Below, piece by piece: positions 17,925 to 26,183 of a stretch of DNA of 56,619 bases (position 1 is the first letter of the stretch; each line of letters starts with the position of its first letter). A program made the position numbers and the translations under genes. This stretch comes from Spartobacteria bacterium (lineage in GTDB: Bacteria > Verrucomicrobiota > Verrucomicrobiia > Chthoniobacterales > UBA10450), in the NCBI GenBank assembly GCA_003169975.1, contig PNAA01000040.1:1-56619 (forward strand). The letters are read 5' to 3'. The notes beneath the pieces were generated by a model, which was given only the letters and a program-made list of their open reading frames with translations, was not told the origin of the DNA and made no database searches.

Positions 17925-17933
17925 CGCTTCACT

Positions 17934-18436
17934 TTGATCGGAATAGCTCAAAGCCGTTACGCGACTGATTACGAAGCCCTCACTGCGTGGGGGACAGTAA
18001 TTGGCGCCCTTGCCACTTTGCTTGCTGTAGCGGTCGCTCTTTTCTTGGAACCCCTCCGGAGGTGGAGATCTGCGCCCCGTCTCAAAATCGGCTGGCGTGA
18101 TCGCGATTTAGATACGATGAAGCTTGATCGAGGCACGATTTTCAATGCAACTTAGGACAGCTCTTTGAACGACAGGTTGAGCCAAAAGGATGGATATTCG
18201 TCCTCGCAACTGAGATTGAACCAGAGACCGAATATAATGTGCTTGAAGCGGGTGTATATACAGCCCGCATTGTGGCAAGCGCCTTGAACTGTAAGCCTGA
18301 TGTTTTCCTAATGTTGATTGGCGTTGGGCCGCACATACTTTCAACCAGCGAAATACCTTCAGCACTCTCGATCTCGCGAGTTCCGAACCATCTTATTCGG
18401 AAGCTGTTTCCTTCGGAACGGTCCATTGGCAGCTAG
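17934..18436 (+). pseudogene. Remnant of a single-helix membrane protein gene
   Basis: The frame from 17934 to 18155 encodes LTAWGTVIGALATLLAVAVA and LFLEPLRRWRSAPRLKIGWR, the familiar N-terminus of a class of proteins with one membrane helix and a soluble beta-domain, then stops early. After that, another frame reads WIFVLATEIEPETEYNVLEA and GVYTARIVASALNCKPDVFL, which looks like the end of the same kind of beta-domain. The central part (about 150 residues in intact relatives, by my recollection) is missing. I read this as an internally deleted, frameshifted gene. The exact limits are approximate. Confidence 0.5.
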
Positions 18437-19145
18437 CTCAAACATCGAATGGACGGAGGCGACGTGGAATCCAGTGACGGCTTGCACGAAGATCAGCGCC
18501 GGCAGCAAGAGTTGCTACGCGGAGCGGCTGGCTTTGCGGTTGCAGGCGATGGGGAATCACCGTTATCGGCAGGGGTTCCGCATCACGCTGCATGAGGATG
18601 TGATCGATCTGCCGCGCACCTGGAAAAGGTCGCGCCGCGTCTTTGTGAACTCGATGAGCGATTTGTTTCATCGGGACGTGCCGCTCTGGCTTATTCGCCG
18701 CGTCTTCCAAACGATGAAGGAATGTCCGCAGCATACCTTCCAGATGCTGACGAAGCGGAGCGATCGGGTGCAACAGCTCAGCGCGAAGCTTCCCTGGCCA
18801 CCGAATGTCTGGATGGGTGTGAGCGTGGAAGATAGCCGCGTCCTCCATCGCATCGATGATCTGCGGGGGGTGCCAGCTGCCGTCCGCTTTCTTTCCTGCG
18901 AACCGCTTATCGGATCGCTGGCTGGGATCGATTTGCGCGGGATTCATTGGGTGATTGTGGGCGGTGAATCCGGTCCGCATTCCCGGCCGATGCAGATCGA
19001 GTGGGTACGTGAAATCTTCCGCGCCTGCCGAAAGCAAAAGGTGCCGTTCTTCTTTAAGCAATGGGGTGGTGTGCGAAAGGATTTGACGGGACGAGAGCTC
19101 CGCGGGCGCACTTACGACGAAATGCCGCGACAAAAGGCGGCGTGA
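18426..19145 (+). CDS. DUF5131 (phage Gp37/Gp68-type) protein lacking one conserved Cys
   Basis: About 239 residues. The family starts a few residues before SxIEWTxATWNP, so I use the TTG at 18426 although the frame is open from 18318. Diagnostic blocks: [100 protein letters not shown] and PFFFKQWGG. The usual Cys-x6-Cys-x2-Cys cluster reads [11 protein letters not shown] here: the middle Cys is Ser (AGC for TGC). This may affect the presumed radical-SAM-like Fe-S site. Common on phages and mobile elements, it fits the accessory setting. Confidence 0.85.
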   Translation: MAASSNIEWTEATWNPVTACTKISAGSKSCYAERLALRLQAMGNHRYRQGFRITLHEDVIDLPRTWKRSRRVFVNSMSDLFHRDVPLWLIRRVFQTMKECPQHTFQMLTKRSDRVQQLSAKLPWPPNVWMGVSVEDSRVLHRIDDLRGVPAAVRFLSCEPLIGSLAGIDLRGIHWVIVGGESGPHSRPMQIEWVREIFRACRKQKVPFFFKQWGGVRKDLTGRELRGRTYDEMPRQKAA

Positions 19146-19296
19146 CCTGTGAGCGGCCGTGGGAATTAAGAACGCTCCGGACCCTCGACCTTATTCTCCG
19201 GCCCCTATTCTCTCCTTTCTGAAATCCGAGTCGCGGAGCGGACGAAGTTCCCGTTCGATGGCTCGTCCGCGTTCCGGTATTTCTAGATATTGCCGG

Positions 19297-19362
19297 TCGT
19301 TAGGCAAGTCAATCCTTGCGCATAACGAGCAGGAGATAATGGCACACACCTTGCTCGTTAGG
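19297..19362. promoter_or_regulatory. Intergenic pair of TCGTTAGGC motifs
   Basis: Two copies of TCGTTAGGC in the same orientation, starting at 19297 and 19355, lie in the gap between the DUF5131 and FnIII genes. They belong to the window-wide over-represented octamer described in the findings. Whether they act as regulatory or uptake sites is unknown. Apart from these and a GGAGG ribosome binding site 8 bp before 19441, the gap 19146-19440 shows nothing else. Confidence 0.4.
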
Positions 19363-19440
19363 CGCACGTTTCCGACATGAACGTCGGGAAGCCTCGGTCG
19401 AATGATGGCCGTGAAGTAAAACCAAACTGGAGGCCACACC

Positions 19441-20470
19441 ATGGCCACAAATAAACTACCAGAAAACCCGGGCCTCCTGAGTGGCCTCGGCGAGAAGATG
19501 AAGGCGGGCTTGAATGCTCTCGGCGTCGCTCTCGGCATCACTCAGATCACAGCAGCAAGCTTCGGGGCGCTCCTCGATGCTTTTAATGCTGCGGAAGGTC
19601 TATAACACCAAACGCAGCAGTCGGCAGTCGGCTTATAATCTGTTCCACTCGGCAGTGGATAATCTAAGCGACTGGTTACGGGTTGTTCGCAACGTGCTAA
19701 TGGGTCCCTTTGGCGACCACTGGAATACGATGTGGGCCCAGGCGGGCTTCGTCCAGCCCAGCATTGGGATCCCGCGCCGGTTGCAAGACCGGATCGCGCT
19801 CGCGCTCAAGCTGGCGCAGTTCTTCACCGATAACCCAAGCTATGAGGTCGCGTCGATGGATGTGACCGCGGCGAAGGGGACGGCGGTGCGCGGTGCAGTC
19901 ATCAAGGCGCAGGACCCGCTCCAGACGGCCAACGTGGATCTGAAGACCGCGTCGGGTGTCTTGAATACGGCGCAGCAGGCGCTGGTGGATAACATGCGTT
20001 TCCTAATCAAGATCCTAACCGGGACGCTCGGGAAGGATGATCCGCGCTGGGAGGCGTTTGGGTTGAACATCCCCGGCACGAATACGACGCCAGCAGCGCC
20101 GACTGGTCTGCGGGCGACGGTGATGGACTCGGAAGTCCTGCTGGAATGCGATGCGACGCCGTTGGCGACGCGTTATCGCTACCGCCGCAAGATCGTGGGC
20201 GTGGATGCCCAGTATGTGCTCGTGGCAAGCTCCCTGACACCGATGGCGGTGCTGGAAGGCGGCGCGGCGGGCATGACGATGGAGTTTATCGCGCAGGCGG
20301 TGAATGGCGGCTCGCAAAGTGTGGCGAGCGACCCGATCACGGTGACGACGGGTGCGGCTGAGAAACCGGCGACGTCGGACGCGGCGGTTGCTCCGCTGGC
20401 GGCGATCGCACCCAACGGGAATGGAAACGGCAACGGCAACGGAACCCTTGCCCTGAGCCGTCTCAGTTAA
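19441..20470 (+). pseudogene. Fibronectin-III-type protein, interrupted by one frameshift
   Basis: The start ATG at 19441 has a good ribosome binding site (CTGGAGGCC). The first frame (MATNKLPENPGLLSGLGEKM onward) ends at a TAA at 19603-19605. A second frame carries on with KRSSRQSAYNLFHSAVDNLS, WLRVVRNVLMGPFGDHWNTM and LQDRIALALKLAQFFTDNPS, then an FnIII domain (PAAPTGLRATVMDSEVLLEC, LATRYRYRRKIVG, MTMEFIAQAVNGGS) and an Asn-Gly tandem before the end. A +1 shift near 19595-19601 (GGTCTATAAC) reunites them into about 342 residues. I associate this architecture with Verrucomicrobiota. Function unknown. Error, decay or programmed shift cannot be told apart here. Confidence 0.75.
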
Positions 20471-20495
20471 AGTCGGGGTTACTGTGAAACAAGGG

Positions 20496-20530
20496 CCCGC
20501 GTCGCCGAAAGGTGGCGCGGGTCTCTTTTC
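20496..20530 (+). terminator. Intrinsic terminator of the FnIII gene
   Basis: An 11-bp stem (CCCGCGTCGCC with GGTGGCGCGGG, including two G-T pairs) closed by a GAAA tetraloop and followed by TCTCTTTTC. It lies 26 bp past the stop of the FnIII gene, as expected for a rho-independent terminator on the plus strand. Confidence 0.8.
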
Positions 20531-20603
20531 TCGGGCAGATGCGGCCTTCTTCGGTCGCAGCTCCTCGCCGCTCGAGACGGGATCGGCGACCCCGGTCGAG
20601 GCA

Positions 20604-20708
20604 CTACGACTTGTAACGCAAGCGCTTCTTGTGGCGGTTTTCTTTCATCCGCTTGCGGCGCTTGTGCTTGGAGATTTTTGCTTTTCGTCGTTTTTTCAGC
20701 GAGCCCAT
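20604..20708 (-). CDS. 34-residue AURKAIP1/COX24-type ribosomal peptide
   Basis: Below usual ORF length limits. The minus strand from the ATG at 20708 encodes MGSLKKRRKAKISKHKRRKR followed by MKENRHKKRLRYKS and a TAG stop. More than half the residues are Lys or Arg. The pattern KKRRKxKISKHKRRKxxxxNRHKKR is the bacterial form of the mitochondrial AURKAIP1/COX24 (mS38) domain, a small-subunit ribosomal protein, found in Verrucomicrobiota and Bacteroidota among others. It likely binds rRNA in the 30S subunit. It faces the FnIII terminator convergently. Confidence 0.85.
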   Translation of the reverse strand: MGSLKKRRKAKISKHKRRKRMKENRHKKRLRYKS

Positions 20709-20832
20709 AGAGGAGAGTTCAGAGGTCAGAGATCGGAGGTCCGATGATCAGCATCTGAAACCAAAACCGTGACCGAACCCGGTCACGCGGAGCGAAGGTA
20801 AATTGAATGGTGCGCTTGGCAACTCATTTCGT

Positions 20833-20909
20833 GTTGTAGCGGCGGTCTGTGACCGCCGTGGATTTTCTTCGTGCGCCTCGCCTCGGCGCTCACAGAGCGC
20901 CGCTACAAC
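20833..20909. repeat. REP-like inverted hairpin pair (copy 1)
   Basis: Both ends read GTTGTAG when followed inward. The left hairpin is TGTAG-CGGCGGTC-TGT-GACCGCCG. The right one, on the minus strand, is TGTAG-CGGCGCTC-TGT-GAGCGCCG. The stems differ in sequence but each is fully self-complementary. The right end covers the last codons of the peroxiredoxin gene, whose stop TAG is the TAG of the TGTAG foot. The layout resembles a BIME (two inverted REPs). Confidence 0.8.
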
Positions 20910-21394
20910 TGCGCAAGCTCCGCCTGCAAGAGCCCGGCGTGTTCCGCCGGCTTCACCTTGCGCAGGATCGCGGCGATCCGCCCGTCGCGGTCGATGACGA
21001 AAGTCGTCCGCTCGGCGCCCATGTATTTCTTGCCGTACAAGCTTTTCTCGACCCAGACGCCGTAGTCGCAGACGATTTTTTTCTCGGGATCGGAGAGCAG
21101 AGGGAAGGGGAGTTGATATTTTCCGATGAACTTCCCGTGACTCGCGGCCGAGTCGATGCTGACGCCGAAGATCGCCGCCTTTCCGTCGAACTCGCTCCAC
21201 GCGTCGCGCAACCCGCAGGCTTGCGCGGTGCAACCCGGCGTGTCGTCTTTCGGATAAAAATAAAGCGCGACCGGTGCGCCGCGGAGTTCTTTCAGCCTAA
21301 CGACCTGGCCGGCGCCGTATTTTCCGCCGATCGCGGTGGCGGTAAAATTCGGCGCCGGATCGCCGATGGCGAGTGGGGCAAATTCAGTGCTCAT
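20903..21394 (-). CDS. Peroxiredoxin (BCP/AhpC-TSA family)
   Basis: About 163 residues from the ATG at 21394, which overlaps the stop of the upstream NicO-like gene by ATGA. Thioredoxin-fold peroxidase motifs: IGDPAPNFTATAIGG, YFYPKDDTPGCTAQACGLRD with the peroxidatic Cys in PGCT and a second Cys five residues later, as in atypical 2-Cys BCP enzymes, and the C-terminal FVIDRDGRIAAIL. It reduces H2O2 and organic hydroperoxides in the cytosol using thioredoxin. Its stop codon lies in the REP-like element. Confidence 0.93.
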   Translation of the reverse strand: MSTEFAPLAIGDPAPNFTATAIGGKYGAGQVVRLKELRGAPVALYFYPKDDTPGCTAQACGLRDAWSEFDGKAAIFGVSIDSAASHGKFIGKYQLPFPLLSDPEKKIVCDYGVWVEKSLYGKKYMGAERTTFVIDRDGRIAAILRKVKPAEHAGLLQAELAQL

Positions 21395-22080
21395 TTCTCG
21401 AAGAAGATAATCAGCACGCCGACGGCGCACAACAGGATGCCCATCACGCCGGCCTCGTATTTCTCAAACGACCGCAACTTGACCTGTTCGATTCCGGTGA
21501 GAGCGAGGGCGGTGAAAGCGACCATCCCGGCGATCGTGGCGACGGTGAGGATGATGGTGAGGAGCGCGAACCCGTGCCAGCCGTAGCGCACACCGGAGAC
21601 GTAGATCGGGACAAACGCTTCACAGGGCGAAAAGGTGAGCAGGGCGAGCAGGCTGGCGATGGCGGCGAGATCGGATTTGGAAAGCGACAGCCGCTTTTCG
21701 CCGTGGTCGTGCCCCTCGTGATGATGATCATGCGAGTGGCCCTGGCCCAGATGCAGATGGGTGTGCGTGTGCCCGGTTAATTGCCGGATGACGTAGAAGA
21801 GTCCGAAAAGAATGAGCGCCCCGCCCGCGATCCGCGGGAACCACATTCCCACGCGATCGCTCAGCGCGATGCCGAGCCAGGCGACGATGAGGCCGAGGGC
21901 GGCGGTAAAAGTGGCGTGCCCGCTGGCCGCGACCGCCGTGATGGCGAGCGTTTTCGGCCGGCTCCATTTTTGGGCGCGGGCGGTGAGCACGAAAGGGAGC
22001 CAATGGGTGGGAATCGCCGCGTGGAAAAACGCGATGGTGAAGCCGGTGACGGCGATCGTGGTGAGAACGGAGTCGGTCAT
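21391..22080 (-). CDS. NicO/RcnA-like metal transporter with His-rich loop
   Basis: 229 residues with about six membrane helices. The first (TTIAVTGFTIAFFHAAIPTH) carries a His-x5-His pair within the helix; a cytoplasmic loop is strongly His-rich (HTHTHLHLGQGHSHDHHHEG). A later helix holds LLTFSPCEAFVPIY, with Ser-Pro-Cys-Glu, a likely metal-path motif. This fits nickel/cobalt exporters of the NicO/RcnA class or related UreH-type transporters. It is translationally coupled to the peroxiredoxin gene, which would suit protection against metal-linked oxidative stress. Metal specificity is not deducible. Confidence 0.65.
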   Translation of the reverse strand: MTDSVLTTIAVTGFTIAFFHAAIPTHWLPFVLTARAQKWSRPKTLAITAVAASGHATFTAALGLIVAWLGIALSDRVGMWFPRIAGGALILFGLFYVIRQLTGHTHTHLHLGQGHSHDHHHEGHDHGEKRLSLSKSDLAAIASLLALLTFSPCEAFVPIYVSGVRYGWHGFALLTIILTVATIAGMVAFTALALTGIEQVKLRSFEKYEAGVMGILLCAVGVLIIFFEK

Positions 22081-22139
22081 CGAAGCAATTGCAGCGGATT
22101 GGTGTGCTTCAATTCGTCGCCGTCAAAAAGCGGGATAAA

Positions 22140-22213
22140 TCGGGCTGCAGGGATTTGAACCCTGGACCTCCTGCACCCGAGGCAGGCGCTCTACCAAGCT
22201 GAGCCACAGCCCG
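22140..22213 (-). tRNA. tRNA-Pro(CGG)
   Basis: The minus strand folds as a full cloverleaf. The acceptor stem is CGGGCTG/CAGCCCG with discriminator A, the D arm GCTCAGCTTGGTAGAGC, the anticodon arm CCTGC-CTCGGGT-GCAGG with anticodon CGG, and the T arm AGGGTTCAAATCCCT. The CCA end is not encoded. 74 nt. Confidence 0.96.
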
Positions 22214-22475
22214 AAGTTTTTTGCCGCGCATTCCTCCCAACCATCGGGCCGGGGGAGACGCAGCGCCCCTACTTCGCGCAATTCGCCGAGCCTGGCAAGT
22301 GATTCAATCGGGACGAGAAATCCGTTGACAACCCTCCGGCTGCACGCATTATCCGAGTCCGCTTGCGGCGACGATGCTTGCTTCGATTTCCACCTCTTCA
22401 GCCCTAACGAACGGGTCGCCGATGATCCTGCAATTTGCGTCGGAACCCGGCCGTTCCGTCCGCTCCTTGAGAAAT
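22214..22475. other. Intergenic region before rpoZ
   Basis: 262 bp that holds a TCGTTAGG-family site (22403-22410, CCTAACGA) and a GAGAAAT stretch before the rpoZ start. No convincing promoter hexamers were picked out by eye. Confidence 0.35.
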
Positions 22476-22691
22476 ATGACCGCCCAACTCCTGCTAGAAG
22501 CAGCCAAAGTGATCCCGAACCAGCAACTCCTGATCAACGTGGTGTCCAAGCGGGTCCGACAGCTCGGCATCGGGCATCGTCCGCTGGTTGAAGCGACCCT
22601 CAAATCCTCCCTCACCGACATCGCCCTGAAGGAAATCATCGCTGGCAAGCTCACCTACGAGGAGCTGAAAGACACGCCCTCCGAGGCGTAA
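22476..22691 (+). CDS. rpoZ: RNA polymerase omega subunit
   Basis: 71 residues from the ATG at 22476; the frame is open further upstream without coding character. The core NVVSKRVRQLGIGHRPLVEA and the following SSLTDIALKEIIAGKLTYEE contain the omega signatures (xxVxxRxxQL and the EIxxGKxxxE helix). Omega stabilises the RNA polymerase core by clamping beta prime. It sits 30 bp before smpB, so the two likely form an operon. Slightly shorter than the E. coli protein (91 residues), which is common outside Proteobacteria. Confidence 0.9.
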   Translation: MTAQLLLEAAKVIPNQQLLINVVSKRVRQLGIGHRPLVEATLKSSLTDIALKEIIAGKLTYEELKDTPSEA

Positions 22692-22721
22692 TCTCGTCTC
22701 GCGTGCCGGTCCGCGCCGACC

Positions 22722-23183
22722 ATGCCCGCTGAGACCATTCTCAATCGTAAGGCGCTGCGCGATTTCCACATCCTCGAGCGCTTCGAGGCGGGGGTCGAAC
22801 TCAAGGGCAGCGAAGTCAAGTCGATCCGCGCCGGCAAGGCGAATATCGGCGACGCCTTCGCCCGGATCGAAAAAGGCGAGGCCTTTCTCTACGGCGCCGA
22901 CATCCAACCGTATGAGCGCGCGAGCCACGAAGTGCCGGCCCCGAAACGCGTGCGCAAACTGCTTTTGCACCGGCGCGAAATCGACAAACTTTACGGCCTA
23001 ACGAATATCGCGGGCCGGACGCTCGTCATCCTGAAGCTCTATTGGAAAAACGGGCGAATCAAAGCCGAGATCGGCGTGGCGCAGGGCAAGGAAGCGCGCG
23101 ACAAGCGGCTCGACCTGAAAAAACGCGCGACCGATCGGGAGACGGCGCGGGAAGTGGCGCGCTTCAATAGGAAACACAGGTGA
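22722..23183 (+). CDS. smpB: SsrA (tmRNA)-binding protein SmpB
   Basis: 153 residues, full length. Diagnostic blocks: LNRKALRDFHILERFEAGVE, LKGSEVKSIRAGKANIGDAF, the GRTLVILKLYWKNGRIKAEI strand and the basic tail GKEARDKRLDLKKRATDRET. SmpB carries tmRNA to stalled ribosomes for trans-translation. It follows rpoZ. A CCTAACGA motif lies within the gene at 22997-23004, encoding Leu-Thr with the rare CTA codon. Confidence 0.97.
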   Translation: MPAETILNRKALRDFHILERFEAGVELKGSEVKSIRAGKANIGDAFARIEKGEAFLYGADIQPYERASHEVPAPKRVRKLLLHRREIDKLYGLTNIAGRTLVILKLYWKNGRIKAEIGVAQGKEARDKRLDLKKRATDRETAREVARFNRKHR

Positions 23184-23257
23184 TGGAGAGTGACGAGTGC
23201 TGAGAGGCGGCAACTTGTCAGTTGGCCTCCTCTGCGGGACACTCGTCACTCTTCTTC

Positions 23258-24472
23258 ATGTCCCCGCTCCTGCTCATCTTCCTCACCGTCTTCATCGACA
23301 TGGTGGGGTTCGGCATCATCATCCCGGTGCTGCCGCTTTACGCGGAGCATTTCCACGCCACCCCGGTGCAGATTGGCTGGCTCACCGGCATTTACTCCGG
23401 GATGCAGATTATCTTCATGCCGCTCCTCGGCCGGCTCTCCGATCGCGTCGGGCGGCGCCCGGTGCTGATCGTTAGTCTGGCCGGCACCGCGATCGGATTT
23501 CTGGTCATGGGTTGGGCGACGTCCCTCCCGCTCCTGTTCATCGCGCGCATCATTGATGGGGCGACCGGCGGCAACATCTCCACTGCCCAGGCTTACATCG
23601 CCGACATCAGCACGCCGGAAAATCGCTCGCGCTCGATGGGCGTGATCGGCGCCGCCTTTGGCCTCGGCTTCACCTTTGGCCCGATGATCGGGGGAATCAT
23701 GAGCCACATTTCCTACGGCGCGCCCTTTTATTTTGCCGCCGCGCTCGCCGCCGCGAACGTGGTCCTGCTCTACTTCATCCTGCCGGAAAGTCTTTCGCCA
23801 GAGTACCGCTCGCAGCCGCATGAGCGGACCCGCCTCGCGGAAGTTTTTCGGCACGGTCGCGGTCGCATGTTCGGCACGATCGTCGCCACTTATTTCTTCA
23901 CCATCACCGGCTTCGCCATCATGACGACGCTCTTCGCCCTGTTTACCGAAAAACATTTCGGCTTCGATGCGCGCCAGACCGGCTACTTGTTTGGTTTCAT
24001 CGGAATCATCAGCGTCATTCTGCAGGGCGGTTTGATCGGCCGGCTGATCCGGATTTTCGGCGAAACCGCGCTTGCCCGCACCGGTCTGCTTTTGCTGGCC
24101 GTCGCGATGGCGTTCCTGCCGTTTGTGCCCACGCTGCCGATGTTGCTCCTCGCTTGTGCCGTGCTCGCCATCGCCAACGGGCTGGCCAACCCGACGCTCA
24201 ACGGGCTCGCTTCGCAGATGATCGATCGCAACTGGCAGGGACGCGCGCTCGGACTCATGCAATCAGCCGGGAGTGCCGGACGGCTCATCGGTCCGCTCAT
24301 CGGCGGCTGGTTGCTCATGTTTGATCTCGGCCGGCCGCTCACTCGTTATGCGCGCACGCCGTTCTTCGCCAGCGCGGTCATTCTGCTGGTGGCGTTCGCC
24401 CTCGCTTTCAGCGTGCGCAAACCGAGCGCCGACCGCACTCCCGAGGCCACGCCAGTCGAAGCCGATGTATAG
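23258..24472 (+). CDS. MFS transporter (TetA/multidrug-like)
   Basis: About 404 residues from the ATG at 23258. Twelve membrane helices are expected. Motif A of the major facilitator family appears in loop 2-3 as GRLSDRVGRRPVLI. The first helix reads LIFLTVFIDMVGFGIIIPVL and the fifth GVIGAAFGLGFTFGPMIGGI (antiporter motif C), typical of the DHA1 group that includes tetracycline efflux pumps. It probably exports drugs or metabolites with proton exchange. No regulator is adjacent, so the substrate is unknown. Confidence 0.88.
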   Translation: MSPLLLIFLTVFIDMVGFGIIIPVLPLYAEHFHATPVQIGWLTGIYSGMQIIFMPLLGRLSDRVGRRPVLIVSLAGTAIGFLVMGWATSLPLLFIARIIDGATGGNISTAQAYIADISTPENRSRSMGVIGAAFGLGFTFGPMIGGIMSHISYGAPFYFAAALAAANVVLLYFILPESLSPEYRSQPHERTRLAEVFRHGRGRMFGTIVATYFFTITGFAIMTTLFALFTEKHFGFDARQTGYLFGFIGIISVILQGGLIGRLIRIFGETALARTGLLLLAVAMAFLPFVPTLPMLLLACAVLAIANGLANPTLNGLASQMIDRNWQGRALGLMQSAGSAGRLIGPLIGGWLLMFDLGRPLTRYARTPFFASAVILLVAFALAFSVRKPSADRTPEATPVEADV

Positions 24473-24478
24473 TCAGGC

Positions 24479-25492
24479 ATGAAGCGCTCTTTGTTGCTCA
24501 CCCTCGGTGGAATCGGTGTCGCGGCCTGGGCCGTCTCGCGTCTCACGCGCCGCGATTTTTCTTTCGCCGGCAAATCCGTCCTCATCACCGGCGGCTCGCG
24601 CGGGCTGGGCCTGACGATCGCCCGCAGGATCGCAGCGGAAGGTGGACGGGTCGCGCTCCTGGCGCGCGATGAAGACGAGCTGGCGCACGCCTGCGCCGAG
24701 CTGCGCGCGCTCGGGGGCGAAGCGCTGGCCGTGCCGTGCGATCTGCTCGACCGTGGACAGTCGTTAGGCGCGATCGAGACCGTGGTCGACCGTTTCGGCG
24801 GGATCGACGTTTTAATCAACAACGCCGGCATCATCGAAGTGGGTCCGCTCGACAACATGCGGCGCCAGGATTTCGAAAAATCGATGCAGCTCCATTTCTG
24901 GGCGCCTTTCAATTTGATCCGGCAGGTCATTCCGCACATGCGCCGGGCCGGAGGCGGTCGCATCGTGAACATCGCGTCGATCGGCGGCAAGGTGGCCGTG
25001 CCGCATCTCGCGCCCTACAGCGCGAGCAAGTTTGCGCTCGTTGGGCTCTCCGATGCGTTCCGGGCCGAGCTCGCGCGCGAGGGGATCCGCATCACCACCG
25101 TCACGCCGGGAATGATGCGGACCGGTTCGCAGGTGAACGCCACCTTCAAGGGCGATCACGGCGCAGAGTTTACCTGGTTCTCGCTCTCGACCGCGTTGCC
25201 CTTCGCCGCGGTGAATGCCGAGCGGGCCGCGGCGAAAATTGTGGCCGCCTGTCGCCGCGGGCAATCGTCCCTCATCATCGGTCTGCCGGCGCGCGTTGCG
25301 ATCATCGGCAACGCCATTTTCCCGAGCCTCACGGGGGAGATGATGAAACTCGTCAACCGGATGCTTCCCGGTCCGGTCGGAGTGGAAGGGGACGAATTGA
25401 AATCCGGCCGCCAGGCGCGCGTTGCGCAGCGGGTCCCCGGCTGGCTCGGTCGTCTGGGCGACGCGGCGATCGGACGCCGCAACGAAACGTGA
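24479..25492 (+). CDS. Membrane-anchored short-chain dehydrogenase/reductase
   Basis: 337 residues. An N-terminal hydrophobic segment (SLLLTLGGIGVAAWAVSRLT) suggests anchoring. The Rossmann fold follows with GKSVLITGGSRGLGLTIARR, the DVLINNAGIIEVGP block, the catalytic Ser region GGRIVNIASIGG and the active-site YSASKFALVGLSDAF (Tyr-x3-Lys). The extended C-terminus (MLPGPVGVEGDELKSGRQAR) is common in related SDRs of soil bacteria. It starts 7 bp after the MFS gene. The substrate is unknown; lipid-like substrates are plausible given the anchor. Confidence 0.88.
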   Translation: MKRSLLLTLGGIGVAAWAVSRLTRRDFSFAGKSVLITGGSRGLGLTIARRIAAEGGRVALLARDEDELAHACAELRALGGEALAVPCDLLDRGQSLGAIETVVDRFGGIDVLINNAGIIEVGPLDNMRRQDFEKSMQLHFWAPFNLIRQVIPHMRRAGGGRIVNIASIGGKVAVPHLAPYSASKFALVGLSDAFRAELAREGIRITTVTPGMMRTGSQVNATFKGDHGAEFTWFSLSTALPFAAVNAERAAAKIVAACRRGQSSLIIGLPARVAIIGNAIFPSLTGEMMKLVNRMLPGPVGVEGDELKSGRQARVAQRVPGWLGRLGDAAIGRRNET

Positions 25493-25502
25493 TTCGGGGG
25501 CG

Positions 25503-26048
25503 GTGCGAGCGAAGCGCCTTTTCGTTAGTCTCGCGCTGCCGGAATCGGTCGCGCAGCTTCTCGTTAGGCTGAATCCGCACCGACGCGGAGTCCGCTGGCT
25601 GAGCGCGGAGCAAATCCACCTGACGCTCGGCTTTCTGGGCGACGTGGCCGCCGACGCGGAGGAAAAACTGCGCACGCAGTTGAGCGTCATCCGCTTTGCC
25701 GCTTTTTTTCTTCCGGTTCGCGGTCTGGGCGTTTTTCCGGGGAAAGGCCGCCCGAAAATCATCTGGATTGGGGTCGGCGCCGGGCATCCGCATCTCTTCC
25801 AACTGCACAAGAGAGTCGCGGACGCGGCGCTGGCGGCCGGACTCGAAGCTGATCTTAGTCCCTGGCATCCGCACATCACGCTGGCCCGTTGCCAGGACGT
25901 TTCGGCAGAGTCGATTCGTCCGTTTCTCCGCGCGCAGGCCGACTTCGACGCCGGTCTTGTGCGGATCGATTCGTTTCAGTTGAAATCCAGCCTGCTCCTG
26001 GCGTCCGGCTCGATTCACACGACGGAGCTGGCGGTGCCGGCGTTGTAG
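25503..26048 (+). CDS. thpR: RNA 2',3'-cyclic phosphodiesterase (LigT/ThpR)
   Basis: About 181 residues from the GTG at 25503 (VRAKRLFVSLALPESVA), preceded by a G-rich stretch; the frame also extends upstream. It has the two HxTx motifs of the 2H phosphoesterase fold, IHLTLGFLGD and HPHITLARC, spaced as in ThpR. Such enzymes hydrolyse 2',3'-cyclic phosphate ends of RNA and ligate tRNA halves in vitro. The stop TAG is part of the TGTAG foot of the next REP-like element. Confidence 0.92.
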   Translation: MRAKRLFVSLALPESVAQLLVRLNPHRRGVRWLSAEQIHLTLGFLGDVAADAEEKLRTQLSVIRFAAFFLPVRGLGVFPGKGRPKIIWIGVGAGHPHLFQLHKRVADAALAAGLEADLSPWHPHITLARCQDVSAESIRPFLRAQADFDAGLVRIDSFQLKSSLLLASGSIHTTELAVPAL

Positions 26049-26147
26049 ACGCTTCGCTGTGCGAAGCGCGCGGCGCGGCGCCGCTCGCTCTCCCTCCCTC
26101 TTTTCTGCCGCACGCACACCCGCGCTTCGCACAGCGAAGCGTCTACA
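26044..26147. repeat. REP-like inverted hairpin pair (copy 2)
   Basis: TGTAG-A-CGCTTCGC-TGT-GCGAAGCG at the left, and the same sequence on the minus strand at the right, around a 50-bp spacer. The left foot provides the thpR stop codon (TTG TAG). The right foot lies 36 bp before the amidohydrolase start. Confidence 0.85.
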
Positions 26148-26183
26148 GTTGCAATCTGCGCACGACCTTCCTATACCGGGCGG

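Noticed and set aside
20748-21233. 161-residue open frame on the minus strand with an Arg-rich product
   Set aside because: It is an out-of-frame reading of the peroxiredoxin gene, whose motifs are complete in the other frame.
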